Below are positions 1 through 9,814 of a stretch of 44,516 bases of DNA, in pieces. The position numbers were made by a program, and so were the translations under genes. The stretch is from Actinomycetota bacterium (GTDB taxonomy: Bacteria; Actinomycetota; Actinomycetes; Mycobacteriales; SCTD01). The DNA is taken from assembly GCA_019348355.1 (NCBI GenBank), contig JAHWJP010000009.1:1-44516 (forward strand), in the 5' to 3' direction. Below the pieces are notes generated by a model. The model was not told where the DNA came from. It saw nothing but the letters and a program-made list of their open reading frames with translations, and searched no databases. How positions within the stretch are numbered: the stretch's first letter is position 1; every line of letters starts with the position of its first letter.

Positions 1-395
1 CGGCGATCGCGCTGGGCACCATCCCGCTCGCGATCATCACCCGGATCACCCGGGCGGCCGTTCTCGAGACGAGCAACGAGGATTTCGTGCGGACGGCCGA
101 GGCGAAGGGGATGACCAGGCAGGTCGTCACCCGCCGGCACATCCTGCGCAACGCGCTGCTGCCGGTCGTCACCATCATCGGGCTGCAGACCGGGCTGCTG
201 CTGTCCGGTGCGATCCTCACCGAGACGGTCTTCGCCTTCGGCGGGATGGGCTCGTTCATGGCGGCTGCGCTGTTCAGTCGCGACTTCCCGGTGATCCAGG
301 GCGGGATCCTCTTCCTGGCTGTCGTGTTCGTCGTCGTCAACCTGCTGGTCGACATCTCCTACGGCTTCATCGACCCGAGGGTGCGTACGTCGTGA
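1..395 (+). CDS. Dpp/Opp-type ABC transporter permease (DppB-like), 5' truncated by window edge
   Basis: Open frame 3 runs from the window start (AIALGTIPLAIITRITRAAVLETSNEDFVRTAEAKGM...); EAA-loop EAKGMTRQVVTRRHILRNALLPVVT typical of DppB permeases. Confidence 0.9.
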   Translation, partial: AIALGTIPLAIITRITRAAVLETSNEDFVRTAEAKGMTRQVVTRRHILRNALLPVVTIIGLQTGLLLSGAILTETVFAFGGMGSFMAAALFSRDFPVIQGGILFLAVVFVVVNLLVDISYGFIDPRVRTS

Positions 396-405
396 GGCCG
401 CACCC

Positions 406-1317
406 ATGAGCCTGACAGCCGGGGTCGAGCTCGCCGCGGGCGAACGCCCCGAATCGGCCGGCGGCGGGCTCTACCGCGACGCCTTCCGGCGGCTGCGCCG
501 CAGCCCGACCGCGATCGTCGGCGCCGCGCTGGTGCTGCTGTTCGTGTTCGTTGCGGTCTTCGCGCCACTGCTCGCGCCGTACAGCCCGACCGCCGTCGAC
601 CTCACCGACATCCGGCCGGGAGTCTTCCCCGGACCGTCCGCCGAGCATCCGCTCGGGCTGGACCAGCTGGGGCGCGACGAGCTCAGCCGGATCATCTACG
701 GCGCGCGTTACTCGCTGCTGATCGGTGTCGTGTCGCTCTCGCTCGGCGCGGCCGTCGGGCTGACTCTCGGGCTGCTCGCCGGGGCGTTCGGCGGCTGGGT
801 CGACAGCCTGGTCATGCGGTTGGTCGACATCATGCTGGCCGTCCCGAGCCTGCTGCTGGCCATCGGCATCGCCGCCCTGCTGGGACCGCGGCTGATCTCG
901 GTGATGATCGCGATCGCCGTGGTCAACGTGCCGATATTCGCCCGGCTGCTCCGCGGCTCGATGCTCGCGCAGCGGCGCAGCGACTACGCGCTCGCAGCGC
1001 GATCGCTGGGCGTCACCCGGAGCCGGATCGTGCTGCAGCACGTCTTCCCGAACAGCCTCGCGCCGGTCATCGTGCAGGGGACGCTGGCGCTCGCCACCGC
1101 CATCATCGAGGCCGCTGGCCTGGCCTTCCTCGGCTTGGGCTCACCGGACCCGGCGATCCCGGAGTGGGGGCGGATGCTGGCCGAGACCAACGCCTTCCTG
1201 GCCAGCGCACCGCTGCTCGCGCTCTGGCCGGGTCTCGCGATCGTGCTGTCGGTCATGGGCTTCTACCTGCTCGGCGAGGCGCTGCGCGAGGCGCTCGACC
1301 CGAAGCTCCGCCGGTGA
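406..1317 (+). CDS. Dpp/Opp-type ABC transporter permease (DppC-like)
   Basis: 303 aa; [28 protein letters not shown] and [25 protein letters not shown] motifs. Confidence 0.93.
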   Translation: MSLTAGVELAAGERPESAGGGLYRDAFRRLRRSPTAIVGAALVLLFVFVAVFAPLLAPYSPTAVDLTDIRPGVFPGPSAEHPLGLDQLGRDELSRIIYGARYSLLIGVVSLSLGAAVGLTLGLLAGAFGGWVDSLVMRLVDIMLAVPSLLLAIGIAALLGPRLISVMIAIAVVNVPIFARLLRGSMLAQRRSDYALAARSLGVTRSRIVLQHVFPNSLAPVIVQGTLALATAIIEAAGLAFLGLGSPDPAIPEWGRMLAETNAFLASAPLLALWPGLAIVLSVMGFYLLGEALREALDPKLRR

Positions 1318-2375
1318 CCGATCCGTCGGCCGGGCCCCTGACCACGACCTCGGTGCGCGAGGCGGTGCCCGGCCAGGTGCGCGCCGAGCCGCTGCTGAAG
1401 ATTCGCGACCTGACGGTCACCTTCGCCAGCCGTGGTCGCGCGGCCGTCCGGGCCGTCGACGGGGTGAACCTCGACGTGGCCGCCGGCTCGACCGTCGGCA
1501 TCGTCGGGGAGTCCGGCAGCGGCAAGAGCGTCACGTCGCTGGCCGCGATGGGGCTGCTCGGCCGGCGCGGTGTCGAGATCCGCGGCTCGGTCGACTTCGA
1601 CGGCTCGGACCTGCTGCACATGCCGGAGCAGGAGCTGCGGGCCGTCCGCGGCCGCGAGATCGCGATGATCTTCCAGGACCCGATGAGCTCGCTCAATCCG
1701 GTCCTGACCGTCGGCCGGCAGATCACCGAGATCCTCGTGCGACACCGGGGGCTGTCAGGAAGGCAGGCCCGCGACCGGGCCGCCGAGCTGCTGCAGAGCG
1801 TCGGGATCGGCGACAGCCTGCGCCGCCTCAAGTCCTTCCCGCACCAGCTGTCCGGCGGCATGCGCCAGCGGGTGATGATCGCCATGGCGCTGGCCTGCGA
1901 GCCCCGGCTGCTCATCGCCGACGAGCCGACGACCGCGCTCGACGTCACGATCTCTGCGCAGATCCTCGAGCTGCTGCGGCGGCTGGTCGCCGACACCCAG
2001 ACTGCGCTGGTGCTCATCACCCACGACCTCGGCGTGGTGGCCGGGCTCTGCGACACGGTGCACGTCATGTACTCCGGGCGCATCGTCGAGTCGGCGCCGC
2101 GACGGCCGCTGTTCGCCGACCCGCGCCACCCGTACACGACCGGTCTGCTCGCCTCGGTGCCGCGGCTGGACGCACCACGCGGGGTCCCACTGCTGCCGAT
2201 CCCCGGCTCGCCGTCGGACACGCTGCCCTGGGCGAGGGGCTGCGCCTTCTCGCCGCGCTGCACCCGGCAGGTCGACGCCTGCCTGGGCGCCCCGCCGGTG
2301 CTCGAGCCGCTCGCCCTGCCCAGCCATCTGTTGCGCTGCGTCAACCCGGTGCCGCCCCGGAAGCACCTCGGATGA
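1314..2375 (+). CDS. Peptide ABC transporter ATPase (DppD-like)
   Basis: GTG start at 1314 overlaps the previous stop (GTGA); Walker [10 protein letters not shown], signature LSGGMRQRV, Walker [14 protein letters not shown]-terminal oligopeptide-transporter Cys motif (CAFSPRC). Confidence 0.93.
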   Translation: MTDPSAGPLTTTSVREAVPGQVRAEPLLKIRDLTVTFASRGRAAVRAVDGVNLDVAAGSTVGIVGESGSGKSVTSLAAMGLLGRRGVEIRGSVDFDGSDLLHMPEQELRAVRGREIAMIFQDPMSSLNPVLTVGRQITEILVRHRGLSGRQARDRAAELLQSVGIGDSLRRLKSFPHQLSGGMRQRVMIAMALACEPRLLIADEPTTALDVTISAQILELLRRLVADTQTALVLITHDLGVVAGLCDTVHVMYSGRIVESAPRRPLFADPRHPYTTGLLASVPRLDAPRGVPLLPIPGSPSDTLPWARGCAFSPRCTRQVDACLGAPPVLEPLALPSHLLRCVNPVPPRKHLG

Positions 2376-3463
2376 GCCTGCTCGAGGTGCGCGGTCTGAA
2401 GGTGCACTTCCCCATCAAGAAGGGCATCGTGCTGGACCGCACCGTCGGGCAGGTGCGGGCCGTCGACGGGGTCGACCTGTCGGTCGAGAAGGGCCGCACG
2501 CTCGGGGTGGTCGGTGAATCCGGCTGCGGCAAAAGCACACTCGGCCGGGCGGTCCTGCAGCTCGAGCCAATCACCGCCGGCACGGTCGTGTTCGACGGCG
2601 AGGACCTCAGCCGGCTGAGGGGCTCGGCCCTGCGGGCCATGCGGCGCCGGATGCAGATGGTGTTCCAAGACCCGCTCGCGAGCCTCGACCCTCGCCAGAG
2701 TGTGGCCTCGGTCCTCGCCGAGCCGCTTCGCACGCACGGCGTGAAGGGGCCGTACGAAAAGCGCGTGCGCGAACTGCTCGACCTGGTGGGGCTGCCGGGA
2801 TCCGCGGCGAACCGCTTCCCGCACGAGTTCTCCGGCGGTCAGCGCCAGCGCATCGGTATCGCCCGCGCCATCGCGCTGAACCCCGAGCTGATCATCGCCG
2901 ACGAGCCGGTGTCAGCGCTCGACGTGTCGATCCAGGCCCAGGTCGTCAACCTGCTCGAGGAGCTGCAGGAGCGGCTGGGCCTGACCTACCTCGTCATCGC
3001 CCACGATCTCGCCGTCGTGCGGCACATCAGCGACGACGTCGCGGTGATGTACCTGGGGTCGGTCGTCGAGATCGCCCGCGCCGACGAGCTCTACGCGCGG
3101 CCGCTTCATCCGTACACGATCGCGCTGCTGTCCGCGATCCCGATCCCCGACCCGGAGGTGGAGGACCGGCGCGAGCGGGTGCTGCTGACCGGTGAGCTGC
3201 CGTCGGCCGCGAACCCCCCGCCGGGCTGCCGCTTCCACAGCCGTTGCCCGTTCCGGCAGCCGACCCGCTGCGCGGACGAGGTGCCGGCTCTGCGGGTGCT
3301 CGAGGGCTTCCCGGGCTCGCAGGTCGCCTGCCACTTCGCGGAGCAGATCGCGGCGCGTGAGCTGAAACCGGTGCACGCCGAGGCCGCGGAGCCGGCCGCG
3401 ACCGCCCACGGCACCGACACCCCGCCCGATTCGAGAAGATCATCCGCAGGATCACCGTCCTAG
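2372..3463 (+). CDS. Peptide ABC transporter ATPase (DppF-like)
   Basis: ATGA overlap; Walker [45 protein letters not shown]. Confidence 0.93.
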   Translation: MSLLEVRGLKVHFPIKKGIVLDRTVGQVRAVDGVDLSVEKGRTLGVVGESGCGKSTLGRAVLQLEPITAGTVVFDGEDLSRLRGSALRAMRRRMQMVFQDPLASLDPRQSVASVLAEPLRTHGVKGPYEKRVRELLDLVGLPGSAANRFPHEFSGGQRQRIGIARAIALNPELIIADEPVSALDVSIQAQVVNLLEELQERLGLTYLVIAHDLAVVRHISDDVAVMYLGSVVEIARADELYARPLHPYTIALLSAIPIPDPEVEDRRERVLLTGELPSAANPPPGCRFHSRCPFRQPTRCADEVPALRVLEGFPGSQVACHFAEQIAARELKPVHAEAAEPAATAHGTDTPPDSRRSSAGSPS

Positions 3464-3506
3464 GTAGGTCGCGCAGCTGTTGAGGGCGGCGAAGCTGCGG
3501 ATGATC
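3438..3506. repeat. GATC-bounded palindromic element A (12-bp perfect terminal inverted repeat GATCATCCGCAG/CTGCGGATGATC)
   Basis: Direct reading: 3438-3449 and 3495-3506 are exact reverse complements; the element supplies the last codons and stop of the upstream ATPase. Confidence 0.7.
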
Positions 3507-3545
3507 AACACATGGGGCAGGAGGGGTGACCAGGGCGCCAGGTGA

Positions 3546-4475
3546 TCAGGGAGAGGGACCGGGATCGGCGGGGAGCTCGCGCAGTGACACCTGGCAGAAC
3601 ATCGGGATCGGTTTTGCTTCCAGCGCGTCGCAGGTGAGGCGCTGCTCGCCGCCGCCGGAGCGGTCGTAACGCACGACCACCTCGATCCCTGGCCCGCCCG
3701 GACCGGCGAGCTGCACCGACCAGGTGTCCGGCCCGGTCCCCTCCTGCCGCAGCGGGAGCAGGTCGGCAACCCGCCACCGTCCGGTCGCCTCCCGGGCGAA
3801 CTGCTGCGCTGCCTGGGTCGGCAACGGCCGGCTGCTGCGCCCCCGCACCCGCCCCGCCGGCAGCAGACCAGCGGCCAGCTCGTCCATGACCCGCACCGAC
3901 TCCGCGGCCTCGATCCGGCCGAGGTAGAGGCCTTCGGGCAGCACGAGGACGTTGGCGGCGAAGCGGTCGCCGCCGATGTGCGTGCACTCCCAGGTCTGCT
4001 CCGGAAAGCGCTGCGAGAGGGCCTTGGCGACCGGCCGGCCGAGCAGCGCGCAGCACCGGTCGTGCCGGCCGTGCGTGCAGACCAGGTAGAGCGGCGAGCT
4101 CAGCGGCTCCCAGCCGGTCGGGTCCTGCACCCCGTACGGCGGTCTCAGGTCTGCCAACTCGGCGTCGTCGGTGACGTGGCGCCGCCACAGCTGCTCCCCG
4201 CCGGGCCGGCTGTCCACGGCGTAGACCTCGCGGCCGTCGGTGCGCGGCTGCCCGGCGGAACGGCGGATCAGCAGCAGCCGGGCCGAGGCTTCATTCGCAG
4301 TACGCGCCAGCGCCCGCGCGACGGTGACCGTCATCCGCCGGCTGGGCACCGGCTCCGGCCCCCACGCGCCGGGGTGCTCGACGAGCAGCCAGCGCGCCAC
4401 CCGGCTCGCGGTCGCGGCCATCGGCTCGGCGCGCTCCAGCGACGTCGCCGAGCACAGAGCACTCATCCGGCCCAC
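3546..4475 (-). CDS. Sucrase/ferredoxin-like (Suc_Fer-like, thioredoxin-fold Fe-S) protein
   Basis: CTHGRHDRCCALLGRPVA and ECTHIGGDRFAANVLVLPEGLYLGR motifs characteristic of the family. Confidence 0.85.
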   Translation of the reverse strand: MGRMSALCSATSLERAEPMAATASRVARWLLVEHPGAWGPEPVPSRRMTVTVARALARTANEASARLLLIRRSAGQPRTDGREVYAVDSRPGGEQLWRRHVTDDAELADLRPPYGVQDPTGWEPLSSPLYLVCTHGRHDRCCALLGRPVAKALSQRFPEQTWECTHIGGDRFAANVLVLPEGLYLGRIEAAESVRVMDELAAGLLPAGRVRGRSSRPLPTQAAQQFAREATGRWRVADLLPLRQEGTGPDTWSVQLAGPGGPGIEVVVRYDRSGGGEQRLTCDALEAKPIPMFCQVSLRELPADPGPSP

Positions 4476-4526
4476 CGTACGGTCCGTCGCTCCTGCCCGC
4501 CGATCCCCTGGTTGCGATGGACAACG

Positions 4527-4549
4527 AGGTAAGGTACACCTGCCCTTAC
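4527..4549. promoter_or_regulatory. Candidate DtxR/IdeR-type iron box in divergent intergenic region
   Basis: AGGTAAGGTACACCT (4527-4541) fits the AGGTnAGnnnnACCT core of iron boxes; overlapping perfect inverted repeat GTAAGG-N9-CCTTAC (4529-4534/4544-4549). Confidence 0.45.
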
Positions 4550-4601
4550 TTCACGGCCGAGAGGCAGCACGCCGGCTGCGCCGTGGCAAAAAGGAGCATC
4601 T

Positions 4602-6251
4602 ATGAACCGTCGCCTCATGCCCGCCCTGCTCACCTGCGTGCTGCTCGCCGGCTGCGCGGTCGGGTCGGGTGCGGCCGCGCCGGGGGCGGGGAGAGGGGAC
4701 GGGGGACAGACCGGCCCGGCGGCGGCCCAGCGCCTGACCATCGCCCTGGCCAAGGACAGCGGCCCGCTCAACATCTTCGCCGACCAGAGCCCGGCGATCG
4801 ACGAGCTGGTCTACGACAAGCTGCTGGCCCCCTCACCCTATGTCGACCAGCCCCGCCCGTGGCTGGCTACCGCAGTACGCCAGCTCGACCCGTCCACCTG
4901 GGAGGCCGACCTGCGCGACGACGTGCGCTGGCAGGACGGCGAGCGATTCGACGCCGATGACGTCGCGTTCAGCTTCGACTACTTCAAGAAGGCCCCGACC
5001 GGCACCTACACCCACCACGTCAGCGACGTCCCGACGATCGAGACCATCACCGCCCTGTCCCCCACCAAGGTCCGGTTCGTCTGCGCCTTCCCCTGTCCGG
5101 AGCTGGGCACCGTCACGCTGGCCGACCTGCCCGTGATCGCCGAGCACATCTGGGCCGGCGTGCCGCCGGACAAGGCAAAGCAGGTCACGTCTCTGCCGGT
5201 GGGCACCGGCCCGTACCGCCTGGTGTCCTACGACAGCGCCGCCGGCTACCGCTTCGAGGCCAACCCGGACTACTTCGCCGGCGCACCTGTTGTGCAGGAG
5301 CTGGTCATGCCGGTGATCAGCGACGCATCGGCGACGTTCCCCGCGCTGCGCTCCGGTGAGGTCGACGCCACCACCCGACCGCTGCCGCCCGAGCTGATCG
5401 ACCCGTTCACCAGCTCGAACGACGTGGGCGTGGTCAAGACCGCCCCGTTGCGGTTCCCCGAGCTGCGGGTGAACTACGACCGGGCGCCGTTCGACCAGCC
5501 TGCCTTCCGAGCCGCCTTGAGCCGGGCGATCGACCGGGACCAGCTGGTGGCGGTTGTCGGGCTCGGCAAGGGTCGGGCGGCTCTGCAGGGTTACCCGCAT
5601 CCGGACGCGCCGTTCGCGAACCCCACGCTGTCGACACCGTACGAGCCTGAGCAGGCCCGCGAGATGTTGGACCAGCTGGGTCTGGTCGATCGGGACGGCG
5701 ACGGGACGCGGGAGGGTCCGGCCGGGCCGCTGGCGTTCACGATCCTCGCGAATGGCGCAGCGCCGCAGGATGTCCGCTCCGCCGAGCTGATCGCCGAGGA
5801 CCTGCGCGAGGTCGGCCTCGGCGCCACTGCCCGGGGACTGGATGCCGGATCGGTGGCAGACGTGGCCAAGACGCGGGACTTCGACCTCGTCATCGGCGCG
5901 ATCGGCCCGCACGGCGCGGCGGACCCGACGCAGTTCATCATGTCGCACCGCTCGGGCTACCTGTGGCGCGCGCCGAAACTGCCCTATCCGGAGTGGGACG
6001 CGCTGTTCGCGGACTGGAAGGCCACCACCACCGTCGAGGACCGCCTCGCCGTGCTCGACCAGATGCAGGTCCTGTTCAACCGCCAGCCGACCTCGATCCC
6101 GCTGTACTACCCCGATGAGTACTGGGCCTTTCGCCCCGACCGCTTCGCGGGCTGGGTGGAGTCGCCCGGCTACGGGGTCGTGCACAAGTGGTCGTTGCTT
6201 CCGCCGCAGGTCGGCCGGGACGCCGGCGCCGTCGTCGCCGTCGGCCGCTGA
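4602..6251 (+). CDS. Peptide-type ABC transporter substrate-binding lipoprotein (SBP_bac_5)
   Basis: Lipobox LLAGCAVG; FSFDYFKKAPTGTY, VGTGPYRLVSY, DAPFANPTLSTPYEPEQAREMLDQLG typical of DppA/OppA; SD AAGGAG. Confidence 0.92.
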   Translation: MNRRLMPALLTCVLLAGCAVGSGAAAPGAGRGDGGQTGPAAAQRLTIALAKDSGPLNIFADQSPAIDELVYDKLLAPSPYVDQPRPWLATAVRQLDPSTWEADLRDDVRWQDGERFDADDVAFSFDYFKKAPTGTYTHHVSDVPTIETITALSPTKVRFVCAFPCPELGTVTLADLPVIAEHIWAGVPPDKAKQVTSLPVGTGPYRLVSYDSAAGYRFEANPDYFAGAPVVQELVMPVISDASATFPALRSGEVDATTRPLPPELIDPFTSSNDVGVVKTAPLRFPELRVNYDRAPFDQPAFRAALSRAIDRDQLVAVVGLGKGRAALQGYPHPDAPFANPTLSTPYEPEQAREMLDQLGLVDRDGDGTREGPAGPLAFTILANGAAPQDVRSAELIAEDLREVGLGATARGLDAGSVADVAKTRDFDLVIGAIGPHGAADPTQFIMSHRSGYLWRAPKLPYPEWDALFADWKATTTVEDRLAVLDQMQVLFNRQPTSIPLYYPDEYWAFRPDRFAGWVESPGYGVVHKWSLLPPQVGRDAGAVVAVGR

Positions 6252-6261
6252 CAGCGTTGCG

Positions 6262-7269
6262 GTGAGCCGGACCTGTGGGCGCATCGGGCAGTACGTCCTG
6301 GTGCTCTGGGTCGCCGGAACCTTGAACTTCGCGCTGCCCCGCCTGGCCCCCGGCGACCCGGTCGCCTACGTCTACGGCGGTGACGCGCAGGCGCTGTCCG
6401 AGCGCCAGCTCGCGGCACTGCGGGAGACCTTCGGACTGGACCGGTCCCTCGCCGAGCAGTACGCCGGCTTCTGGACCGGGCTGCTGCGCGGCGACCTGGG
6501 GACGTCGGTGCAGGACAGCCGCCCCGTGGTCGACGTGCTGGCCGAGCGCCTCCCCTGGACGGTGGCACTGGTCGGCACCGCCACTGCCCTGGCTTTCGTG
6601 CTGGGTTCCCTGCTCGGGGCCTGGGCTGCGTGGCGTCGCGGAAGCAAGCGGGACGCTGCCGTGACGAGCGCGGTGCTCGCCGTGGACGCGATGCCCGGCT
6701 TCTGGATCGCCATGGTGGCCGTCGCGGTGTTCGCCGTGCAGCTGGGCTGGTTCCCGTCGTACGGCGCGGTGGCGCTCGACGGGCAGGGCCTCGGCGCGGC
6801 CGGTGAGGTGGTGAGCCGGATGGTCCTGCCGGTAGCCACGCTGGCACTGGCCGGGATCGGCGGGTTCTTCCTGCTCGCCCGGGCCGCGATGGTCGGGGTG
6901 CTGGACGAGCCGTTCGTGCGCCTCGCCCGCGCCAAGGGGTTGCGCGAGAGCCGAGTCGCGGTGGTTCACGGGCTGCGCACTGCGCTGCTGCCGGTGTTCA
7001 CCAACCTGGCGTTGGCGATCGGTGCCCTGCTGTCCGGCGCTGTCGTCGTCGAGACCGTCTTCGCCTACCCGGGGCTCGGCTCGCTGATCTTCGAGGCGGT
7101 GACGGTCCGGGACTACCCGCTCCTGCAGGGCGCGTTCCTGCTCGTCACGGTCGGCATCGTCGGGGCGAACCTGCTGGCGGACCTGGCCTACCCGCTGCTG
7201 GACCCCCGCCTGCGCCGGGTCCGGGCGCCCCGCGGCACCCAGCTCCGCCAGGTGGTGGTCCGGGGATGA
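6262..7269 (+). CDS. Dpp/Opp-type ABC permease (DppB-like)
   Basis: GTG start in frame with track ORF 5842..7269; LPRLAPGDPVAYVYGG, LARAKGLRESRVAVVHGLRTALLPVFT. Confidence 0.9.
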   Translation: MSRTCGRIGQYVLVLWVAGTLNFALPRLAPGDPVAYVYGGDAQALSERQLAALRETFGLDRSLAEQYAGFWTGLLRGDLGTSVQDSRPVVDVLAERLPWTVALVGTATALAFVLGSLLGAWAAWRRGSKRDAAVTSAVLAVDAMPGFWIAMVAVAVFAVQLGWFPSYGAVALDGQGLGAAGEVVSRMVLPVATLALAGIGGFFLLARAAMVGVLDEPFVRLARAKGLRESRVAVVHGLRTALLPVFTNLALAIGALLSGAVVVETVFAYPGLGSLIFEAVTVRDYPLLQGAFLLVTVGIVGANLLADLAYPLLDPRLRRVRAPRGTQLRQVVVRG

Positions 7270-8933
7270 CCCGGCGCTCGCGACGCCTGGCCGGTCTCGG
7301 GCTCGGCCTGCTGTCCGCCTTGCTGCTGGTGGCCCTGACCGCACCGTGGTTGGCGCCGTACGACCCGACCGTCCGCGTCGGCGTCCCGTTCGCGCGACCG
7401 TCTGCCGCCCACCTGCTCGGCACCGACGACGTCGGCAAGGACCTGCTGTCCGGGCTGATCCACGGCGCGCGCGTCTCGCTGCTGGTCGGCGTCGTCGCGG
7501 CGCTGTCCGCGACCGTTCTCGGGTCAGGTGTGGGCATCGTCGCCGGTTACGCCCGGGGTGTCGTTGACACGGTGGCGATGCGCCTGGTCGACGTCGTGCT
7601 GTCGCTGCCCGTGCTGCCGCTGACGATCGTCGTCGGGGTGTTCGCCGGGCCCGGGCTGCGCACGCAGATCTTCGTGATCGCCGGGGTGCTCTGGGCCGGG
7701 ATGGCTCGGGAGCTGCGCGCGCAGGTGCTGTCACTGCGCGAGCGGGACCATCTCCAGGCGTTGCTCGCCATGGGGGCGCGGCCCTGGCATGTGCTGCCGC
7801 GCCATGTCCTGCCGGCGGTCGCTCCGCTGATCGGGCCGCAGTTCGTGCTGGCCACCAAGACCGCGATCCTGCTGGAGGCGTCGCTGGCCTTCCTCGGCCT
7901 CGGCGATCTCACCAGAGCGAGCTGGGGGACGATGCTGTCCCTGGCACACGCCCGCAGCGCCTTCCTCACCGACGCCTGGCTGTGGTGGGTGCTGCCTCCG
8001 GGGCTGGCCATCGCGACGACGGTCCTCGCGTTCGGGCTGCTCGGTCACGTCCTCGAGGAGCGCACCCGGCCCGGTCTGCGCGACCGGCCCGCCGCACCTC
8101 GCCGCGACGTGCCGGTGAGCGCACCGGTCGTGGACACCGTCGACGCTGCGCTCGTGATCTCGCAGCTGTCCGTGCGCTACGGCGACGTCCTTGTCGTGGA
8201 CGGGGTGAGCCTGACGGTGGCCGCCGGAGAACTGGTCGGGCTGGTCGGGGAGTCCGGCAGCGGGAAGTCCACGATCGCCGGCGCCGCGCTCGCGCTGCTG
8301 CCAGCGGGCGCCACCGTCAGCGGCGGCGGGGTGCGGGTGTGCGGACAGGACCTCACCAACGCCTCGCCGGCCGCGCTGCGAGCGCTGCGGGGCAACCGCG
8401 TGGCCCTGATCCCGCAGGAGGCGAACAGCGCCCTGAACCCGGTGCTGACGGTCGGCTTCCAGCTCGCCGAGACCGTACGCGCGCACCGGCCGGTCGGCCG
8501 AGCTGCCGTCCGGGCGCGAGCTCTCGAGCTGCTCGGGCAGGTCGGGCTGGACCCGGACCGGGTCGGCGACTACCCCCACCAGCTGTCCGGCGGGATGCGG
8601 CAGCGGGTGGTGATCGCGATGGCGCTGGCGGGGGACCCGGAGGTGCTTGTCGCCGACGAGCCGACCAGCGGCCTCGACGTGCTCGTGCAGGCCGATGTGC
8701 TGGACCTGCTCGACGGGCTGCGCACCCGCCTGGGCCTCGCGATGCTGGTGGTGTCGCACGACCTGCCGGTGATCGAGCGGGTCGCCGATCGGATCGCGGT
8801 CCTGCAGGCGGGCCGGCTGGTCGAGGTGGGTGACACCGCGACGATCACCACGGTGGCCGCCCACCCGTGCACCCAGGCGTTGCTGGCGTCCGCGCCCCGC
8901 CTGCGGCTGCCCGCCGGGCAGGTGCGGCGGTGA
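7266..8933 (+). CDS. Fused DppC-type permease and DppD-type ATPase
   Basis: N-half permease motifs (HLLGTDDVGKDLLSGLIHGARVSLLVGV); C-half Walker [31 protein letters not shown] in a single 555-aa ORF. Confidence 0.92.
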   Translation: MTRRSRRLAGLGLGLLSALLLVALTAPWLAPYDPTVRVGVPFARPSAAHLLGTDDVGKDLLSGLIHGARVSLLVGVVAALSATVLGSGVGIVAGYARGVVDTVAMRLVDVVLSLPVLPLTIVVGVFAGPGLRTQIFVIAGVLWAGMARELRAQVLSLRERDHLQALLAMGARPWHVLPRHVLPAVAPLIGPQFVLATKTAILLEASLAFLGLGDLTRASWGTMLSLAHARSAFLTDAWLWWVLPPGLAIATTVLAFGLLGHVLEERTRPGLRDRPAAPRRDVPVSAPVVDTVDAALVISQLSVRYGDVLVVDGVSLTVAAGELVGLVGESGSGKSTIAGAALALLPAGATVSGGGVRVCGQDLTNASPAALRALRGNRVALIPQEANSALNPVLTVGFQLAETVRAHRPVGRAAVRARALELLGQVGLDPDRVGDYPHQLSGGMRQRVVIAMALAGDPEVLVADEPTSGLDVLVQADVLDLLDGLRTRLGLAMLVVSHDLPVIERVADRIAVLQAGRLVEVGDTATITTVAAHPCTQALLASAPRLRLPAGQVRR

Positions 8934-9814
8934 GCCGCGCTGCCGGTGCGCCGGTGCCCGAGGTGCCGGTGCCCGAGGTGCCGGTGCCCGAGGTGCCGGT
9001 GCTCGAGGTCGAGGGGCTGACTGTGAGCTTCCGACAGCGGGGCAGCAGCCGCCGGCTGGTGGCGCTGGCCGACGTCGACCTCACGGTGGCCGCCGCCGAG
9101 TCGGTGGCCCTGGTCGGCGGCTCGGGCGCCGGCAAGTCGACGCTCGCGCGGACGGTAGCCGGCTTGGTGCAGGCCGACCGGGGGAGCATCCGACTCGACG
9201 GAACTGACCTCTCGGGGCTCTCCCGCGCCGACGCGCGCCGGCGACGGCGGGCGCTGCACCTGGTGTTCCAGAACCCGTACGCCTCACTGCCCCCCACCCT
9301 GCGGGTCGTCGACATCGTCGCCGAGCCACTCGTGATCCACCGGGTGGGGGACCGCGAGCAGCGGCGGGACCGGGTCGAGCACGCGCTTGCCGCCGTCCGC
9401 CTGGATCCGATCGGGCGCTACCTTCCGCGCTACCCGCACCAGCTGTCCGGTGGGCAGCGGCAGCGGGTGGCCCTGGCCCGGGCGCTGGTCACCCGACCGC
9501 GGCTGATTCTCGCGGACGAGCCGACCCAGATGCTCGACGCCTCGCTGCGGGTCCAGCTCAGCGAGCTGCTCGGCGAGCTCAGCGCCGACCACGGTCTCGC
9601 CGTCGTGCACATCACGCACGACCTGGCCCTCGCGCAGCGCAGCTGCACCCGGTTGGTCGTCATGCAGGCCGGTCGGGTCGTCGAGGACGGCGAGACCGCA
9701 CAGGTGCTCGGTGACCCGCAGCACCCCTACACCGCGGCGCTCGTGGCGGCCGCGGCTGCAACCCGAGAACAGTCGCCCGCTCCCAGGAGGACCGCATGCC
9801 CGACATCGCCGTGA
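8930..9814 (+). CDS. ABC transporter ATPase (DppF-like)
   Basis: GTG start overlaps previous stop; GGSGAGKST, LSGGQRQRVALARAL, LILADEPTQMLD. Confidence 0.9.
   Translation: MSRAAGAPVPEVPVPEVPVPEVPVLEVEGLTVSFRQRGSSRRLVALADVDLTVAAAESVALVGGSGAGKSTLARTVAGLVQADRGSIRLDGTDLSGLSRADARRRRRALHLVFQNPYASLPPTLRVVDIVAEPLVIHRVGDREQRRDRVEHALAAVRLDPIGRYLPRYPHQLSGGQRQRVALARALVTRPRLILADEPTQMLDASLRVQLSELLGELSADHGLAVVHITHDLALAQRSCTRLVVMQAGRVVEDGETAQVLGDPQHPYTAALVAAAAATREQSPAPRRTACPTSP
8951..9010 (+). repeat. 15-bp coding tandem repeat (three exact copies plus one degenerate), encoding (VPEVP)n
   Basis: ccggtgcccgaggtg x3 at 8951-8995 followed by ccggtgctcgaggtc. Confidence 0.95.

Noticed and set aside
1253-2824. 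Long minus-strand ORFs antisense to ABC transporter genes (e.g. 523 aa), and similar ORFs opposite nuo genes
   Set aside because: Typical high-GC antisense ORF artefacts; Arg/His/Gln-rich low-complexity translations with no domains, opposite clearly conserved genes.
1-3463. First Dpp/Opp cluster as part of a novel system
   Set aside because: Ordinary peptide-type transporter genes; substrate-binding protein lies outside the window, so nothing more can be said.
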